Shown here: piece by piece, positions 1 through 9,144 of the stretch | Layout of the letters: each line of letters opens with the position of its first letter | How positions within the stretch are numbered: the stretch's first letter is position 1 | Assembly (NCBI GenBank): GCA_947643145.1 | Contig: CANRVD010000012.1 | Coordinates: 1 to 48,785, forward strand | Reading direction: 5' to 3' | Length of the DNA stretch: 48,785 nt | Source: an uncultured bacterium | GTDB taxonomy: Bacteria; Bacillota; Clostridia; Lachnospirales; Lachnospiraceae | Program-made: the position numbers and the translations under genes | The notes under the pieces: model-generated | The model's database searches: none | Seen by the model: the letters and a program-made list of their open reading frames with translations, nothing else | Told to the model about the DNA's origin: nothing

Positions 1-6
1 ATATTT

Positions 7-1035
7 CTACCATAATTGTTTCATCAACTTGTAATAAACCTTAAACTTTTTTACAGAGTTATGCTCTTTATAATAATCGCTGTCTTTATCCAAATATGTG
101 AATACCTCTTCAAGCGAAGATAATTTTAAGTCTTTCGTCGCTTCAGAGGAGTATGCGAGCAGCATTCTTACAAAATATGGAATATCATCCAAAGACAAGT
201 TCATGGCTTTGATATTTTTAATTCCCTGTGCTAGCAAGACATTACAGGCTTCCTCCTTATCTCCCTCAGCATAAAAATCAAGAATGCTTCCCACCAAATA
301 TCTTGTGAACTTAGCCTCCGGATAATGAAACACCATATTCTCCAGCAAACGAATTTCCCCCACATTTTGTAGCACATAGGATAATGCAAACTCCTCTGCA
401 CACTGATACTGGAACCGTTGGAATATTAAATCAGAAACCTCCAAAACAGTATTTAATATATCTCTGTTTTTATATGCAATTCCAATTATTCCTGAATTAT
501 GCGGAACAAAATCTACATCAATTGGATATTTACCATTGAATATAAAATTCTTCTCCCGAATATAACTATAAAAGTGAATCCTTTGTAGCGTTAAATGATT
601 TACGTCCTTAAATCTCGTATTCGCAATCGCGTCAAGCGCTTTGTTTATAGGCGTACAAGAGGAGTGCATATAAAACACGCCCTCTATGATATCATCAAAT
701 ACATAGCTTATGTCCTGTAGTACAATCGTATCCGTGTCTACAAATAGCAAGTCACATCCATACCGTTCAAAACAATATTCTAAACATTTTATCTTACAAC
801 GCACATAATATGTATAATCCAAAGACCATTCTTTGAGCAACCGCGCATCAACTTCTTCAATAATGATAGTGGGCAAACCCGCTATAGAGCCATACGCCTC
901 CTTATCATCCGTTACTACTATGATTTTACAATCATTATTTGTTGCGTCCCGATGTTGCTGAAAAGACTTAATCGAATACAAACTTTCCTTTTTGTATCTA
1001 CTATCCCCAAAGGCACAATAAACAAGCGCTTTCAT
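7..1035 (-). CDS. GT-A-like glycosyltransferase, cluster gene
   Basis: A 342-aa cytosolic protein with no signal peptide or membrane segment. It begins with a beta strand (MKALVYCAFGDSRY) typical of a nucleotide-sugar binding fold. It carries a hydrophobic strand followed by an acidic DxD motif at residues 100-102 (FVDTDTIV), the metal/nucleotide-diphosphate site of GT-A glycosyltransferases. A later PHNSGIIGI stretch resembles the acceptor-side loop of GT8/GT-A-like enzymes. The donor and acceptor cannot be read from sequence. It lies 8 bp downstream of the neighbouring uncharacterised gene, so it belongs to the same operon, and it is the last complete gene before the window edge. Family assignment (GT-A) is fairly sure; substrate is unknown. 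Confidence 0.65.
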   Translation of the reverse strand: MKALVYCAFGDSRYKKESLYSIKSFQQHRDATNNDCKIIVVTDDKEAYGSIAGLPTIIIEEVDARLLKEWSLDYTYYVRCKIKCLEYCFERYGCDLLFVDTDTIVLQDISYVFDDIIEGVFYMHSSCTPINKALDAIANTRFKDVNHLTLQRIHFYSYIREKNFIFNGKYPIDVDFVPHNSGIIGIAYKNRDILNTVLEVSDLIFQRFQYQCAEEFALSYVLQNVGEIRLLENMVFHYPEAKFTRYLVGSILDFYAEGDKEEACNVLLAQGIKNIKAMNLSLDDIPYFVRMLLAYSSEATKDLKLSSLEEVFTYLDKDSDYYKEHNSVKKFKVYYKLMKQLW

Positions 1036-1043
1036 ATCACAAA

Positions 1044-1721
1044 CTACCTCCTGCTCTGAGGCAACTCCCCATATCTTGCGCCCAGATATCCCGCATCAAA
1101 CTGAGGCATCCAACCATGAACGTTAAATCTCTTCAGTCGGTCAAATCCTGCCATTAGCATTCCCGAACGGTCATATCTTCCCTTTGTAATCCAAATCCAA
1201 TACTCCTGGTCTGGGTATTCTCCGGTCAATTTTTTAACAACTTGCAAAAATACCAGATATCTCTCGAGCGTAAAATGTACATAATTATTATTGTCAATGA
1301 AATATGTCATATCAATACCTGTCCGTCTGATGTTTTCAGGACTTTGCGTCTTTTTGGTCTTAAACCAAAAATCATCCGGTTCTACCGTTTCACCGACCAA
1401 CTGATCAGTCAGCGCCCAACTGTCAATATGAAACATTTCACCTAACTGTGCTTTTGATACTCCCTTAGGAACACAAAGAATAACCTCATTATTTTCCTCT
1501 GCCTCCTGAATCTCCTCCTCTGTGAATGGACACTGTGATAATTCAAACTTTTTTTGGGTAATATTCTCGATGCCATAATTAGTATAGAACTGATAAAACC
1601 ACTCTCTAATCTCCTGCCCTCTGGTAAAAGTCGTACCTAGGGCACTACGCAGTTTCTTCCCATCTATCTTTTTATCATCTACCAACTGCAAAATTAATTT
1701 AATACAAGAATCTTCTAACAT
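1044..1721 (-). CDS. Uncharacterised cluster protein, paralogue of the gene at 7462-8142
   Basis: A 225-aa soluble protein that I do not recognise. It is clearly related to the 226-aa protein encoded at 7462-8142. Shared blocks include the central NNEVxxCxPKGV motif, a following Phe/Leu-x3-Leu-x3-Phe segment, an E-x2-D-x-WF element, a T-x-ERY-x-V/F-L helix, and a C-terminal W-x5-RY-x3-ML-x-GGFD...WMPxF...Y-x-G-x-R signature. The paired copies inside one operon suggest either two partners of a heteromer or two enzymes acting on related intermediates. It starts 20 bp after the FAD oxidoreductase gene. The conserved Cys, Trp and Arg positions are visible, but they do not match any catalytic motif I can name. 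Confidence 0.6.
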   Translation of the reverse strand: MLEDSCIKLILQLVDDKKIDGKKLRSALGTTFTRGQEIREWFYQFYTNYGIENITQKKFELSQCPFTEEEIQEAEENNEVILCVPKGVSKAQLGEMFHIDSWALTDQLVGETVEPDDFWFKTKKTQSPENIRRTGIDMTYFIDNNNYVHFTLERYLVFLQVVKKLTGEYPDQEYWIWITKGRYDRSGMLMAGFDRLKRFNVHGWMPQFDAGYLGARYGELPQSRR

Positions 1722-1741
1722 TTTTCTTGACTCCTTCCAGC

Positions 1742-2887
1742 TTAAATTTTATATACTTCTGTATGCTTTCTTGCATTAGAGAAACGTTCTTCACGAAAAA
1801 CGTCTATATTTAGCGTTTTCGCACAGCCATCTATGATTTCCTCCGACAAAAGTTTACCCGCAATGAAACCATGCATGAAACCATGTCCGTTAAACCCGCA
1901 GAGATTATAAAAGGATTTCACAGCTTTGCTCTCACCAATAATGGGATTCCCATCTGGTGTTTCGTCGTAAAAACCAATCCACTCCGTCACCGGAAATGAG
2001 TCTTCCAACTGTTTGAACCTTTCAATGCCAATTCTACAGTGCTTCAAAAACCAATCATAATCAATGTTCTCAGAATCTTTCATTTTCTCATCATATACTC
2101 GGTTATACTGCGTTAAAATTCCTTTACCTTCTTCATGATAGCCAATACCTATATCAGAAAAAATCACGACCGGAAAGTCTTTATTCACGCCTTCTATTTC
2201 GCTGGTTACCAGCACTTGCTGAAAGGCCCTGTTAATAGGAATGTTTAAACCAACCATCGCTGCTATTTCCTTACTCCAAGGTCCCGCAGCATTAACCATC
2301 TTCTTTGCCATAATATTTTGTTTATTTGTTTTAACAATAAAGATATCTTGCTCGACACTTATGCCGCTGACCTCTTCATTTATTAAAAACTCTACACCGT
2401 AGTTTAGCAGATTCCTATACAGATAGTTAACCACCGTATTAACATCCAATATCCCTTCGTCTTCACAATAAGTTATAAATTCTACATCTTTATAATTCAG
2501 CTGTGGAACCTTTTGAGCAAATTCGTCAGAACTATATATCTTAGTCGGTATCTTTTTTCTGTTTTGCATGCTCACAGCTTCTTTATATATCTTGACTCTT
2601 TCAGAATCCGTAACAACAAATGCATATCCACAATTTGAAAATTTAAAATCCAAATCATTTTCCATTTGAATCTTTTCAATTATTTTTCTGTTCTCAACGG
2701 ACATGTCAACATTTATTTCTGATGCAAACTGATAACGAATTCCCCCGGCGCACCTTAGGGTACTATGTCCGCCTATATAGCCTTGACGCTCAACAATTAC
2801 TATGCCTTTGATTCCCCTTAAGCACAGATGATAGGCCGTGCTCAATCCCATTATGCCTCCGCCAACAATTACAATTTCGTAGTTCAT
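1742..2887 (-). CDS. FAD-dependent oxidoreductase, DAO (glycine/sarcosine oxidase-like) family
   Basis: A 381-aa flavoprotein. The N-terminal dinucleotide fold is seen as GGGIMG at residues 9-14, followed by an acidic VIVER strand end and a GGHSTLRCAGGIR segment typical of the DAO superfamily. The C-terminus has TPDGNPIIGES and GFNGHGFMHG, which close over the flavin. Family members oxidise C-N bonds of amino acids (glycine oxidase, sarcosine and dimethylglycine dehydrogenases). Some pass electrons to electron transfer flavoprotein, and this cluster carries its own ETF pair (8155-9911). I start at 2887, not at an upstream in-frame ATG (2905), because a GGAGG ribosome site sits 6 bp before the 2887 ATG. 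Family is secure; substrate is unknown. Confidence 0.8.
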   Translation of the reverse strand: MNYEIVIVGGGIMGLSTAYHLCLRGIKGIVIVERQGYIGGHSTLRCAGGIRYQFASEINVDMSVENRKIIEKIQMENDLDFKFSNCGYAFVVTDSERVKIYKEAVSMQNRKKIPTKIYSSDEFAQKVPQLNYKDVEFITYCEDEGILDVNTVVNYLYRNLLNYGVEFLINEEVSGISVEQDIFIVKTNKQNIMAKKMVNAAGPWSKEIAAMVGLNIPINRAFQQVLVTSEIEGVNKDFPVVIFSDIGIGYHEEGKGILTQYNRVYDEKMKDSENIDYDWFLKHCRIGIERFKQLEDSFPVTEWIGFYDETPDGNPIIGESKAVKSFYNLCGFNGHGFMHGFIAGKLLSEEIIDGCAKTLNIDVFREERFSNARKHTEVYKI

Positions 2888-2923
2888 GTATGCCCTCCAT
2901 TTCATGTAATTAATCAGCGAAAG

Positions 2924-3166
2924 CTAATTGGTCATACATTCTTTTACATATTCTGTTAAGGTTTCAAATGAGTGAAAAGCTTCAATAATCTTTTCTTCAT
3001 CGTCAATAATCACGTTACAGCGCTTTTCAATCTCTATAATAATTTGTAGGGCATCCAGCGAATTAATCGAATATTCTTCGATTAAATTCACCCCTCGCAG
3101 ACTCTCAACGCTGAACTCTTTGCCCAGAATCTCACTCAATATTATTATCAGATTTTCTTCTACCAT
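2924..3166 (-). CDS. Acyl/peptidyl carrier protein (first copy)
   Basis: An 80-aa acidic four-helix carrier protein. The phosphopantetheine attachment site is Ser36 in the INSLDAL motif at the start of helix II (usual form DSL; here Asn replaces Asp). A typical downstream helix (EIEKRCNVIIDDE) and a C-terminal FETLTEYV helix follow. It would hold an acyl or aminoacyl group as a thioester for neighbouring enzymes. The free-standing AMP-forming ligase two genes upstream (5259-6701) is the natural candidate for loading it. It is one of two carrier proteins in the cluster; the other is at 11069-11335. No phosphopantetheinyl transferase is seen in the window. Confidence 0.88.
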   Translation of the reverse strand: MVEENLIIILSEILGKEFSVESLRGVNLIEEYSINSLDALQIIIEIEKRCNVIIDDEEKIIEAFHSFETLTEYVKECMTN

Positions 3167-3194
3167 GTTTTTGTAATACCTCCTTTTTAATACA

Positions 3195-4367
3195 TTAAAT
3201 ATTGCTTAGAACACTTTTTACGATATCAATGCATGTTTTGTTTTTATTATAAGATTTAATAATTTCAGAGAAATTGTGAAGCGCCTTTCGATTGTATGTA
3301 TTGAAATGATTATCAACGATTTCGACTAATTTGCTCGGTCTAAATTTGCTGACGTGCATCCAGTAAGTCAAATTGTTTTTAACCATTTGCGCAGCATTGT
3401 ATGATCGTTCAAAATGATTTCCGGATAATACAATACTAGGTTTTTCGTTAAGCACAGTCGTCAACATCATGTCTTGTCCACCGTGAAAAATCACAAAAGA
3501 ACATCTTTTTATTATTTGATTTATATTCACATATTCGACAAATTTGATATTGTCAGCATTACTTGCCTCAATTTCTTCTCGTTGGAAGTGAAAACCGGTA
3601 CTGCATAATACATTATACTTTCCATCCTGAAAAGCATCCTTGATGATTTCACTATACATTTTTATTGGCAACGCACCCATGCTTGTGTAAATAAAAATCA
3701 AAGGCCGCTGGTCAAATTCATATTCAAAGGTGTCTTTACCTTCCTCCGAGTAATTTAGTATTGCCCCGCCATATTGGACATTGGTAAAATCCTTAATATC
3801 AGATTCCAGTTCTAAAATCGAAGGAACAATGATTTTATCTGCCCTGTCAAAAACCAGTTCACATACATGATCCAGTTTAGGAAGATGATATTTATTCAGT
3901 ACGCCGTTAAAATTTGTAACCAACCGATCACCTGCCGCTTTATTCGCTTCAAAATAAGGTGTTGACGGCGTACTTGCGAACTGAACAACCGAAATTCTTT
4001 CTTTATTTCCGGCAATGCATGCACTTGGATTAGACTGCGTAAAAATTAAATCCGGCTTAAAATCCCGAATAATTTCGGTATATCTCTTTGTAGCGTATTC
4101 GACATAAGGGACATCTGCCATTCCTGTCCATTCCACAAAATCAACGTAATTATGGATATCCACATAACTATTATTGTAAATTGGTGGTTTACAATGATAA
4201 TATTTGAATTTTTCCTTATCAATTAAGGACGCAACGTTCCCACCTAAGACAAAAGCAATTTCAAATCCTTCCTTGATTAAATCATGCGCTAATCCTATAA
4301 ATTTTACAGTTGAACCTATCGACCCAGAATTGGGTGGACTGGGCAATATCAGTATTCTTCCTTTCAT
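3195..4367 (-). CDS. GT-B glycosyltransferase, GT1/MGT (UDP-glycosyltransferase-like) family
   Basis: A 390-aa protein. The N-terminal Rossmann half opens with ILILPSPPNSGSIGSTVKF, and the C-terminal half holds the donor site FVIFHGGQDMMLTTVLNEKPSIV, equivalent to the HGGxGT block of UDP/TDP-glycosyltransferases of natural-product pathways. The following LSGNHFERSYNAAQMVKNN matches the acceptor/donor loop of the family. Such enzymes move a sugar from a nucleotide donor to a small-molecule acceptor in the cytosol. Its start lies just after the stop of the SDR gene (2 bp apart), so the two are probably co-translated. Donor and acceptor are not predictable from sequence. Confidence 0.78.
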   Translation of the reverse strand: MKGRILILPSPPNSGSIGSTVKFIGLAHDLIKEGFEIAFVLGGNVASLIDKEKFKYYHCKPPIYNNSYVDIHNYVDFVEWTGMADVPYVEYATKRYTEIIRDFKPDLIFTQSNPSACIAGNKERISVVQFASTPSTPYFEANKAAGDRLVTNFNGVLNKYHLPKLDHVCELVFDRADKIIVPSILELESDIKDFTNVQYGGAILNYSEEGKDTFEYEFDQRPLIFIYTSMGALPIKMYSEIIKDAFQDGKYNVLCSTGFHFQREEIEASNADNIKFVEYVNINQIIKRCSFVIFHGGQDMMLTTVLNEKPSIVLSGNHFERSYNAAQMVKNNLTYWMHVSKFRPSKLVEIVDNHFNTYNRKALHNFSEIIKSYNKNKTCIDIVKSVLSNI

Positions 4368-4368
4368 C

Positions 4369-5262
4369 TCATCCTACGTCACTGAATAAAGAATTCAGTC
4401 CCTCTCTGTATGTCTTATATACAAAATCATATTTTAATACTTTACAAATCTTCTCATTTGACATATTGATATTAAGCGTTCTCAAACCAAAAATGCTCCA
4501 ATACAGTCTTTCATTCGTGCCGTCATATTCTGAAAGCTTAATGAGAAAGTCCCTACTATGCTCCTTTATGTATTGATAAAAAGTAATCTGCTCAACAGGG
4601 CAGCAATCACATATATTAAAAACGCCTTCAATCTTGGAATCCAAAATGATTTTATATAAAATGTTAATAAAATCCGTTATATGAATCTTAGAGGACACTG
4701 AACTGCCATCGCCTAATAGTGAAACACTTTTCTTGCTGCAAGGATTATACATTCCCGGTCCATATACTTCTCCGATCCGCAAAATAACACATCTCATATT
4801 TTCCCGTTCTGCTTCGTTTTGCAATAACCGTTCTGCTCTACAGATCAAGCTGCTATATGTCTTTTCCCCTTCTTTACTGCAAACGTCATCTTCCTCCGCA
4901 CATGTCTTTCGACCGTCAATATCACTATAGACCGCCCCATTACTTGCATAAATAAAACGCTTCACATGATACTCTCTGCATAGCTCAAGACAATTCAAAA
5001 GACCTTTTATTAGGAAATCGTAATTCCGTTCATAATTGCTTAAGTGTGCTCCCGCCAAATACAAAACAGTATCCGCCATAGATACCGCCGTTTTTAAGGA
5101 ATCCTTATCCAATATATTGCCAACATAATAATGATTTAGATGAACGTCTTCCTTCGTATCTAAGATACTGTAATCAATATTGTCTCTCTCAAATAATTCC
5201 GTGATTCTGGTACCTATGTATCCAGTTCCCCCAATAACCAAAACCATGCGTTTCACCTTCAA
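4369..5262 (-). CDS. NAD(P)-dependent epimerase/dehydratase-like extended SDR lacking the active-site lysine
   Basis: A 297-aa extended short-chain dehydrogenase. The cofactor motif GGTGYIG is at the N-terminus, followed by DTKED, a VLYLAGAHLS loop, the RFIYASNGAVYSD strand, and a C-terminal substrate domain with LRIGEVYGPGMYNP. Members epimerise, reduce or dehydrate nucleotide sugars. Oddly, the Tyr-x3-Lys site reads Y-S-S-L-I with the frame fixed by the following CRAERLL helix, so the catalytic lysine is replaced by isoleucine. The enzyme may therefore be inactive as a redox enzyme, or have a changed role. The start overlaps the ligase stop by 4 bp (ATGA type). Confidence 0.78.
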   Translation of the reverse strand: MKVKRMVLVIGGTGYIGTRITELFERDNIDYSILDTKEDVHLNHYYVGNILDKDSLKTAVSMADTVLYLAGAHLSNYERNYDFLIKGLLNCLELCREYHVKRFIYASNGAVYSDIDGRKTCAEEDDVCSKEGEKTYSSLICRAERLLQNEAERENMRCVILRIGEVYGPGMYNPCSKKSVSLLGDGSSVSSKIHITDFINILYKIILDSKIEGVFNICDCCPVEQITFYQYIKEHSRDFLIKLSEYDGTNERLYWSIFGLRTLNINMSNEKICKVLKYDFVYKTYREGLNSLFSDVG

Positions 5263-6701
5263 ACCCGTCGGATCTTCTTGCCATTTGCAGTTCGTTCTAT
5301 CTTATCGACAAATATGATATTAGACGGAATTTTGTAATCACTCAGTTTCTGTCTGCAATATTGCTTCAATTCAATGTCATCCATACAGATTTCTTTATTG
5401 ACGCACTGTACTTTTGCCACAATATACTCATTATGTTTATCATCAATGCAAGAAAAAACTGAAGCATCCTCTACTTTCTCATAATTAACTAATACCTTTT
5501 CAATTTCTATGGGATCAACCAAATGGCCCGCAATATTCATGGTGTCAGCAATTCTTCCCGAGATAATCACTCCATTCTCGGTTATGGCTCCATAATCTCC
5601 TGTTTTGTAATAGGTTTTGCCATGGAGTAGTATTCCAAGCGCACTATTATCATAGTTAAGATAACCTTGCGAATTATTGATTCCTGCCACCACTAGCTCT
5701 CCATACTCTCCAGCATCCAATATCTTCCCATCCTTAATCACTTCTACTTCTGTACCTTTTAATGGATGCCCGACATATTTCATGGCAATTTCTATTTGAT
5801 CCGAGTAGTTAACGGCAATCACTCCGCATTCCGACGAGCAATAGATAGAGCTAATGCAAATATTGGCAACATCATGAAATTGCTTGAAAATTGTCTCGCT
5901 CATATAGGAAGAACTTGTCAAACACATCCGTATGCTTTTCCAGTTAATTAAGTGGACACTATTTGATTCCAACATTTTCGTATAGAGCAGCGGAACCATA
6001 AATAATATCGTGACACCTTGAGAATTAATTGTTTTCATTACGCTTCCCGCCAGAAACGTAATATTAACCGCAACAGATGCTCCTTTTAAAAGTGCCGGAA
6101 GATAAATTGTATTCAGCGCTCCCGTCATCATCGGCGAGATTGGAGTATAGCAAACATCTTTCTTTTCTATTTTTATTAACTCGGCAAGACTGTTTATGTT
6201 ATTATAAAGAGCTTGATCCGAAAACATCACGCACTTGGGTTTCCCTGTAGTACCGGAAGTAAAATAGCATATTATAATATTTTCATCAATTTGAAGCTTG
6301 TCCTCTCTATAGTCATCAATACCCAGTAAATTAACCTTCCCATCGCTCCATATTTTTTCAGCCCTGTATGAGCCGAGACTTATATCCTCTTGCATAAAAA
6401 TATAATTCGCCTTGCATTCGCCAATGATCATTTCATTATATTCTTTTTTAGCTGCCTCAAAAGGAATGACAATCCCATGCTTTATAACCGCCATAAAAAT
6501 ACATATATATTCAAACGGATCCTTTACATATACCAAATATCTCGCTTTGTCATGCTGCTTGGGCAACTCACTTAAAAGCCGGTCGTACGTCTCATATTTA
6601 TGTAGAATATCAGAATAAAGATAATTGTTGTTATTGAGATAATAAAGGGCTTTCCTGTCTCCCGAATTGCGTATGCTTTCTAATAGCTTTTGTAAAACCA
6701 C
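5259..6701 (-). CDS. Free-standing AMP-forming acyl/aminoacyl ligase (adenylation enzyme)
   Basis: A 480-aa ANL-superfamily enzyme. The P-loop core motif FTSGTTGKPK is at residues 147-156. A later YKTGDYG block is followed by the hinge SGRIADTMNIAGHLVDPIEIE, and the catalytic C-terminal lysine sits in ANGKKIRR. It should activate a carboxylic acid with ATP and hand it to a thiol, most simply one of the two carrier proteins in the cluster. There is no fused carrier or condensation domain. Translation starts at GTG, supported by an AGGTGA ribosome site 6 bp upstream. The substrate could be an amino acid or a short acid; the specificity pocket cannot be assigned by eye. Confidence 0.85.
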   Translation of the reverse strand: MVLQKLLESIRNSGDRKALYYLNNNNYLYSDILHKYETYDRLLSELPKQHDKARYLVYVKDPFEYICIFMAVIKHGIVIPFEAAKKEYNEMIIGECKANYIFMQEDISLGSYRAEKIWSDGKVNLLGIDDYREDKLQIDENIIICYFTSGTTGKPKCVMFSDQALYNNINSLAELIKIEKKDVCYTPISPMMTGALNTIYLPALLKGASVAVNITFLAGSVMKTINSQGVTILFMVPLLYTKMLESNSVHLINWKSIRMCLTSSSYMSETIFKQFHDVANICISSIYCSSECGVIAVNYSDQIEIAMKYVGHPLKGTEVEVIKDGKILDAGEYGELVVAGINNSQGYLNYDNSALGILLHGKTYYKTGDYGAITENGVIISGRIADTMNIAGHLVDPIEIEKVLVNYEKVEDASVFSCIDDKHNEYIVAKVQCVNKEICMDDIELKQYCRQKLSDYKIPSNIIFVDKIERTANGKKIRRV

Positions 6702-6711
6702 CTAATATCAC

Positions 6712-7425
6712 CTACCAATCCATTACCAATGCTTTTTGCTTTAATTTTGCCTTATCATATGTTCTTAAATAAAACTGTAAGTTTTCACTATGGACGTGAG
6801 CGGTTATCCAATCAGAAGGCTCCAGATTTTTAAGTATATCATTAATCTCATTCCGATATGCGTTATTAAAAATACATTTCCCCGTTTCACATTCTATACT
6901 GAATACTTCTCCCGTAGCATTATCCCTGATGCCAATTCCATTCTCTTTAGCCATAATTAACGCATATTCTTCAACCTCCTTAACATAAGAGACATTAATG
7001 TCATTGTCTTTGAGCACATACTCTATCACCTTCTCCAATAAACCTTCTGAATCTATACTCAAACAATATGCATCATGATATTGGCATATCTCAAGGACAT
7101 TAAAGGCTATAACAAAATAATCATAAAAAAGAAAGGGGATTATATTCTCTGAGCTGATATGCATCACTTTCGTTAATGAAACATCACTTTCTTTAATAAA
7201 CTGATATTCATGGAAATTCCCCCAAAATACGACCATTCCATTAACCCAAGAATCCGAATTGCAAGTATTCTCAACAATTTTCCCAACGCTCAATCCGCAT
7301 CCCAAATAATCATACAACTTATTATAGCCCAAGAATTCCTGCATATATGGATATAACTGTGTATGTAAAGTCTTGATTATTATCCCCTTTTCTTCGGACT
7401 TGTCTTTAGTACTATTTCCCATCAT
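6712..7425 (-). CDS. Uncharacterised 237-aa cluster protein
   Basis: Soluble, 237 aa, not recognised. It has no signal peptide, membrane segment or obvious nucleotide-binding loop. Visible features are a middle hydrophobic stretch (IIPFLFYDYFVIAFNVLEI), a GIGIRDNATGEVFSIE beta-rich part, and a C-terminal half ending in DWITAHVHSENLQFYLRTYDKAK. It sits 10 bp before the ligase gene in the direction of transcription, so co-expression is likely. It could be an acyl-carrier partner, a thioesterase-like protein or a structural partner of the ETF block, but nothing in the sequence settles this. Confidence 0.5.
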   Translation of the reverse strand: MMGNSTKDKSEEKGIIIKTLHTQLYPYMQEFLGYNKLYDYLGCGLSVGKIVENTCNSDSWVNGMVVFWGNFHEYQFIKESDVSLTKVMHISSENIIPFLFYDYFVIAFNVLEICQYHDAYCLSIDSEGLLEKVIEYVLKDNDINVSYVKEVEEYALIMAKENGIGIRDNATGEVFSIECETGKCIFNNAYRNEINDILKNLEPSDWITAHVHSENLQFYLRTYDKAKLKQKALVMDW

Positions 7426-7461
7426 TTTTCGAGCTTCCTATCAATTTTTCCTTAATTAATA

Positions 7462-8142
7462 TTATATATGATCGCAAATTCTTATTCCCCTGCCTCCCAC
7501 ATAAGGGGTATGGAAATTGGGCATCCACGCCTGAAACGATAACTTCTTATTAGAATCAAAGCCACCTATAAGCATTGCTTTTTTCTCATATCTAGTCATG
7601 GGAATCCATGTCTTATATGTATCATCAATATTCATGTCATAAAAAACATGCAGCGTATTAACCAAGACAATATATCTCTCTGCTGTGAGATTTAACAAAT
7701 TGTTTTTCTTAATAATCTGCTGTATTTCTCTTCCCATACAGTCCATATACTCAGGATTCTTCTCTATTTTGGCGGCAAACCACAAATCCTCTTCTTCAAT
7801 GTGCCTGCTCACTAAACTGTCTTCATTTATCCACAACTTACAACGAAACAGTTCGCATAATTCGGATAATGTTACTCCTTTAGGCAAGCAGCAGAGTACT
7901 TCATTGTTTTCCTTAATTTGTTTCAGTTCATCCTGTGTAAAATACGGTGCAGAAAGTTTCAGTTTTCGCTTTATGACATCTTCAATTCCCAGTGAAATAT
8001 ACCATCTCTCCATTTTGCATCTAACAACTTCCGGAATGGTTTCATCCTCTTCAATTTCGGCAAATCTACTTAAATCGCTTTTTTTCAAACTACCATCCTG
8101 TAACATCTCTTCTAAGATATTGACCATCAAATTTGCATCCAT
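7462..8142 (-). CDS. Uncharacterised cluster protein, paralogue of the gene at 1044-1721
   Basis: A 226-aa protein, second member of the pair described at 1044-1721. It shares the NNEVLCCLPKGV block, the LTAERYIVL helix and the C-terminal W-x5-RYE-x3-MLIGGFD...WMPNF...YVGGRG signature. Start choice: the open frame reaches a TTG at 8148, but an AAAGGAG ribosome site lies 7 bp before the ATG at 8142, which I take as the start. It is sandwiched between etfA and the 237-aa unknown gene. The function is unknown. The position next to the ETF genes makes a role beside carrier-bound redox chemistry plausible, but that is inference. Confidence 0.6.
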   Translation of the reverse strand: MDANLMVNILEEMLQDGSLKKSDLSRFAEIEEDETIPEVVRCKMERWYISLGIEDVIKRKLKLSAPYFTQDELKQIKENNEVLCCLPKGVTLSELCELFRCKLWINEDSLVSRHIEEEDLWFAAKIEKNPEYMDCMGREIQQIIKKNNLLNLTAERYIVLVNTLHVFYDMNIDDTYKTWIPMTRYEKKAMLIGGFDSNKKLSFQAWMPNFHTPYVGGRGIRICDHI

Positions 8143-8154
8143 AACCAAACTCCT

Positions 8155-9144
8155 TTATATTCCATTTTTTCTGCAAAAAACTTTATCTAATACTTTCAGG
8201 GCATCTTCAACCTCTCCGACAATTCCGATATCAGAATAGCGGAACATTTCACAATTTACATCCGAATTAATTGCTATGATTAATTTACACTTCAGCACTC
8301 CGCATACGTGCTGATATGCACCGGATATTCCCAAAGCAATATATAAGTCATAATCTTTTAGGTTCTTTCCGGACAAACCAATTTGATTCGCTTTGGGCAG
8401 CCAACCATTTTCAATTACCATACGCGTTCCTCCCACGTCCGCAGATAACGCCTGTGCCACCTGCAATACTTTGTTCACGTTGGCTATATTTCCAATCCCT
8501 CTTCCGATGCCTATCATAATCTTATTATGCTTTTTTTTATCATCGTGTGCGTCTGCAACATCAGTAATTATCTGCTCTAATTGATAATTGTCAACCAGAC
8601 TCACAACTTTTATCAAAGGCCTGATATCCGTTTCCTTTTTATATTCAAAGAGATTTTTGCTGACAGTACAAACCATGCATTTATTTTCCTGAGTGCATAT
8701 GTCTGCAAACATTGTTCCGTTATATATAGGACGCGTTGTATATACTTTATTATTTTTAAACCAGAAATCCACGCAATCAGCACACATACCTATCATGGCC
8801 CGATAAGAAAATCTCGCCAAAACAGTCTTTGAATGAACCGTATTACAGCCTAACACGAGCAATGGCCTATGCTCTTCGCAGAAATCATACAGATTGTCTG
8901 CATATGTCTGTTCATCATAAAAAACTATGTTTTTACCGTGTTTTACATATATCTCATCAAGTTCCATCTCACCCAGAGATTCACATAATCTTTTCTGATA
9001 TTTTGTATTGCATATAACTAAGCCGCATGTCTTAAAACCATATTCCCTCTTAAATTTATTCAAAATAGAAATTAAATCCAGACTATCCTTATTAGGCTCG
9101 GTATCCTTAGACTCTATATATATACAAGCCATATTCTTATTCAT
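8155..9144 (-). CDS. etfA: Electron transfer flavoprotein alpha subunit-like protein
   Basis: A 329-aa protein. The C-terminal FAD domain is clear: GIGRGIGN, then GGTRMVIENGWLPKANQIGLSGK, then LYIALGISGAYQHVCGV and IIAINSDVNCEMFRYSDIGIVGE, in the order seen in EtfA. The N-terminal half is the usual ETF domain with no added ferredoxin module. With EtfB it forms a heterodimer that passes electrons between flavin dehydrogenases and other carriers. Its start overlaps the etfB stop by 4 bp (ATGA), so the two are translationally coupled. It probably serves an enzyme of this cluster rather than general fatty-acid oxidation. No acyl-CoA dehydrogenase is present here; the DAO-type flavoenzyme at 1742-2887 is a candidate partner. 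Confidence 0.88.
   Translation of the reverse strand: MNKNMACIYIESKDTEPNKDSLDLISILNKFKREYGFKTCGLVICNTKYQKRLCESLGEMELDEIYVKHGKNIVFYDEQTYADNLYDFCEEHRPLLVLGCNTVHSKTVLARFSYRAMIGMCADCVDFWFKNNKVYTTRPIYNGTMFADICTQENKCMVCTVSKNLFEYKKETDIRPLIKVVSLVDNYQLEQIITDVADAHDDKKKHNKIMIGIGRGIGNIANVNKVLQVAQALSADVGGTRMVIENGWLPKANQIGLSGKNLKDYDLYIALGISGAYQHVCGVLKCKLIIAINSDVNCEMFRYSDIGIVGEVEDALKVLDKVFCRKNGI

Noticed and set aside
7685-8239. 184-aa plus-strand open frame
   Set aside because: Antisense to the 226-aa cluster gene and the end of etfA; low-complexity Ser/Phe-rich translation.
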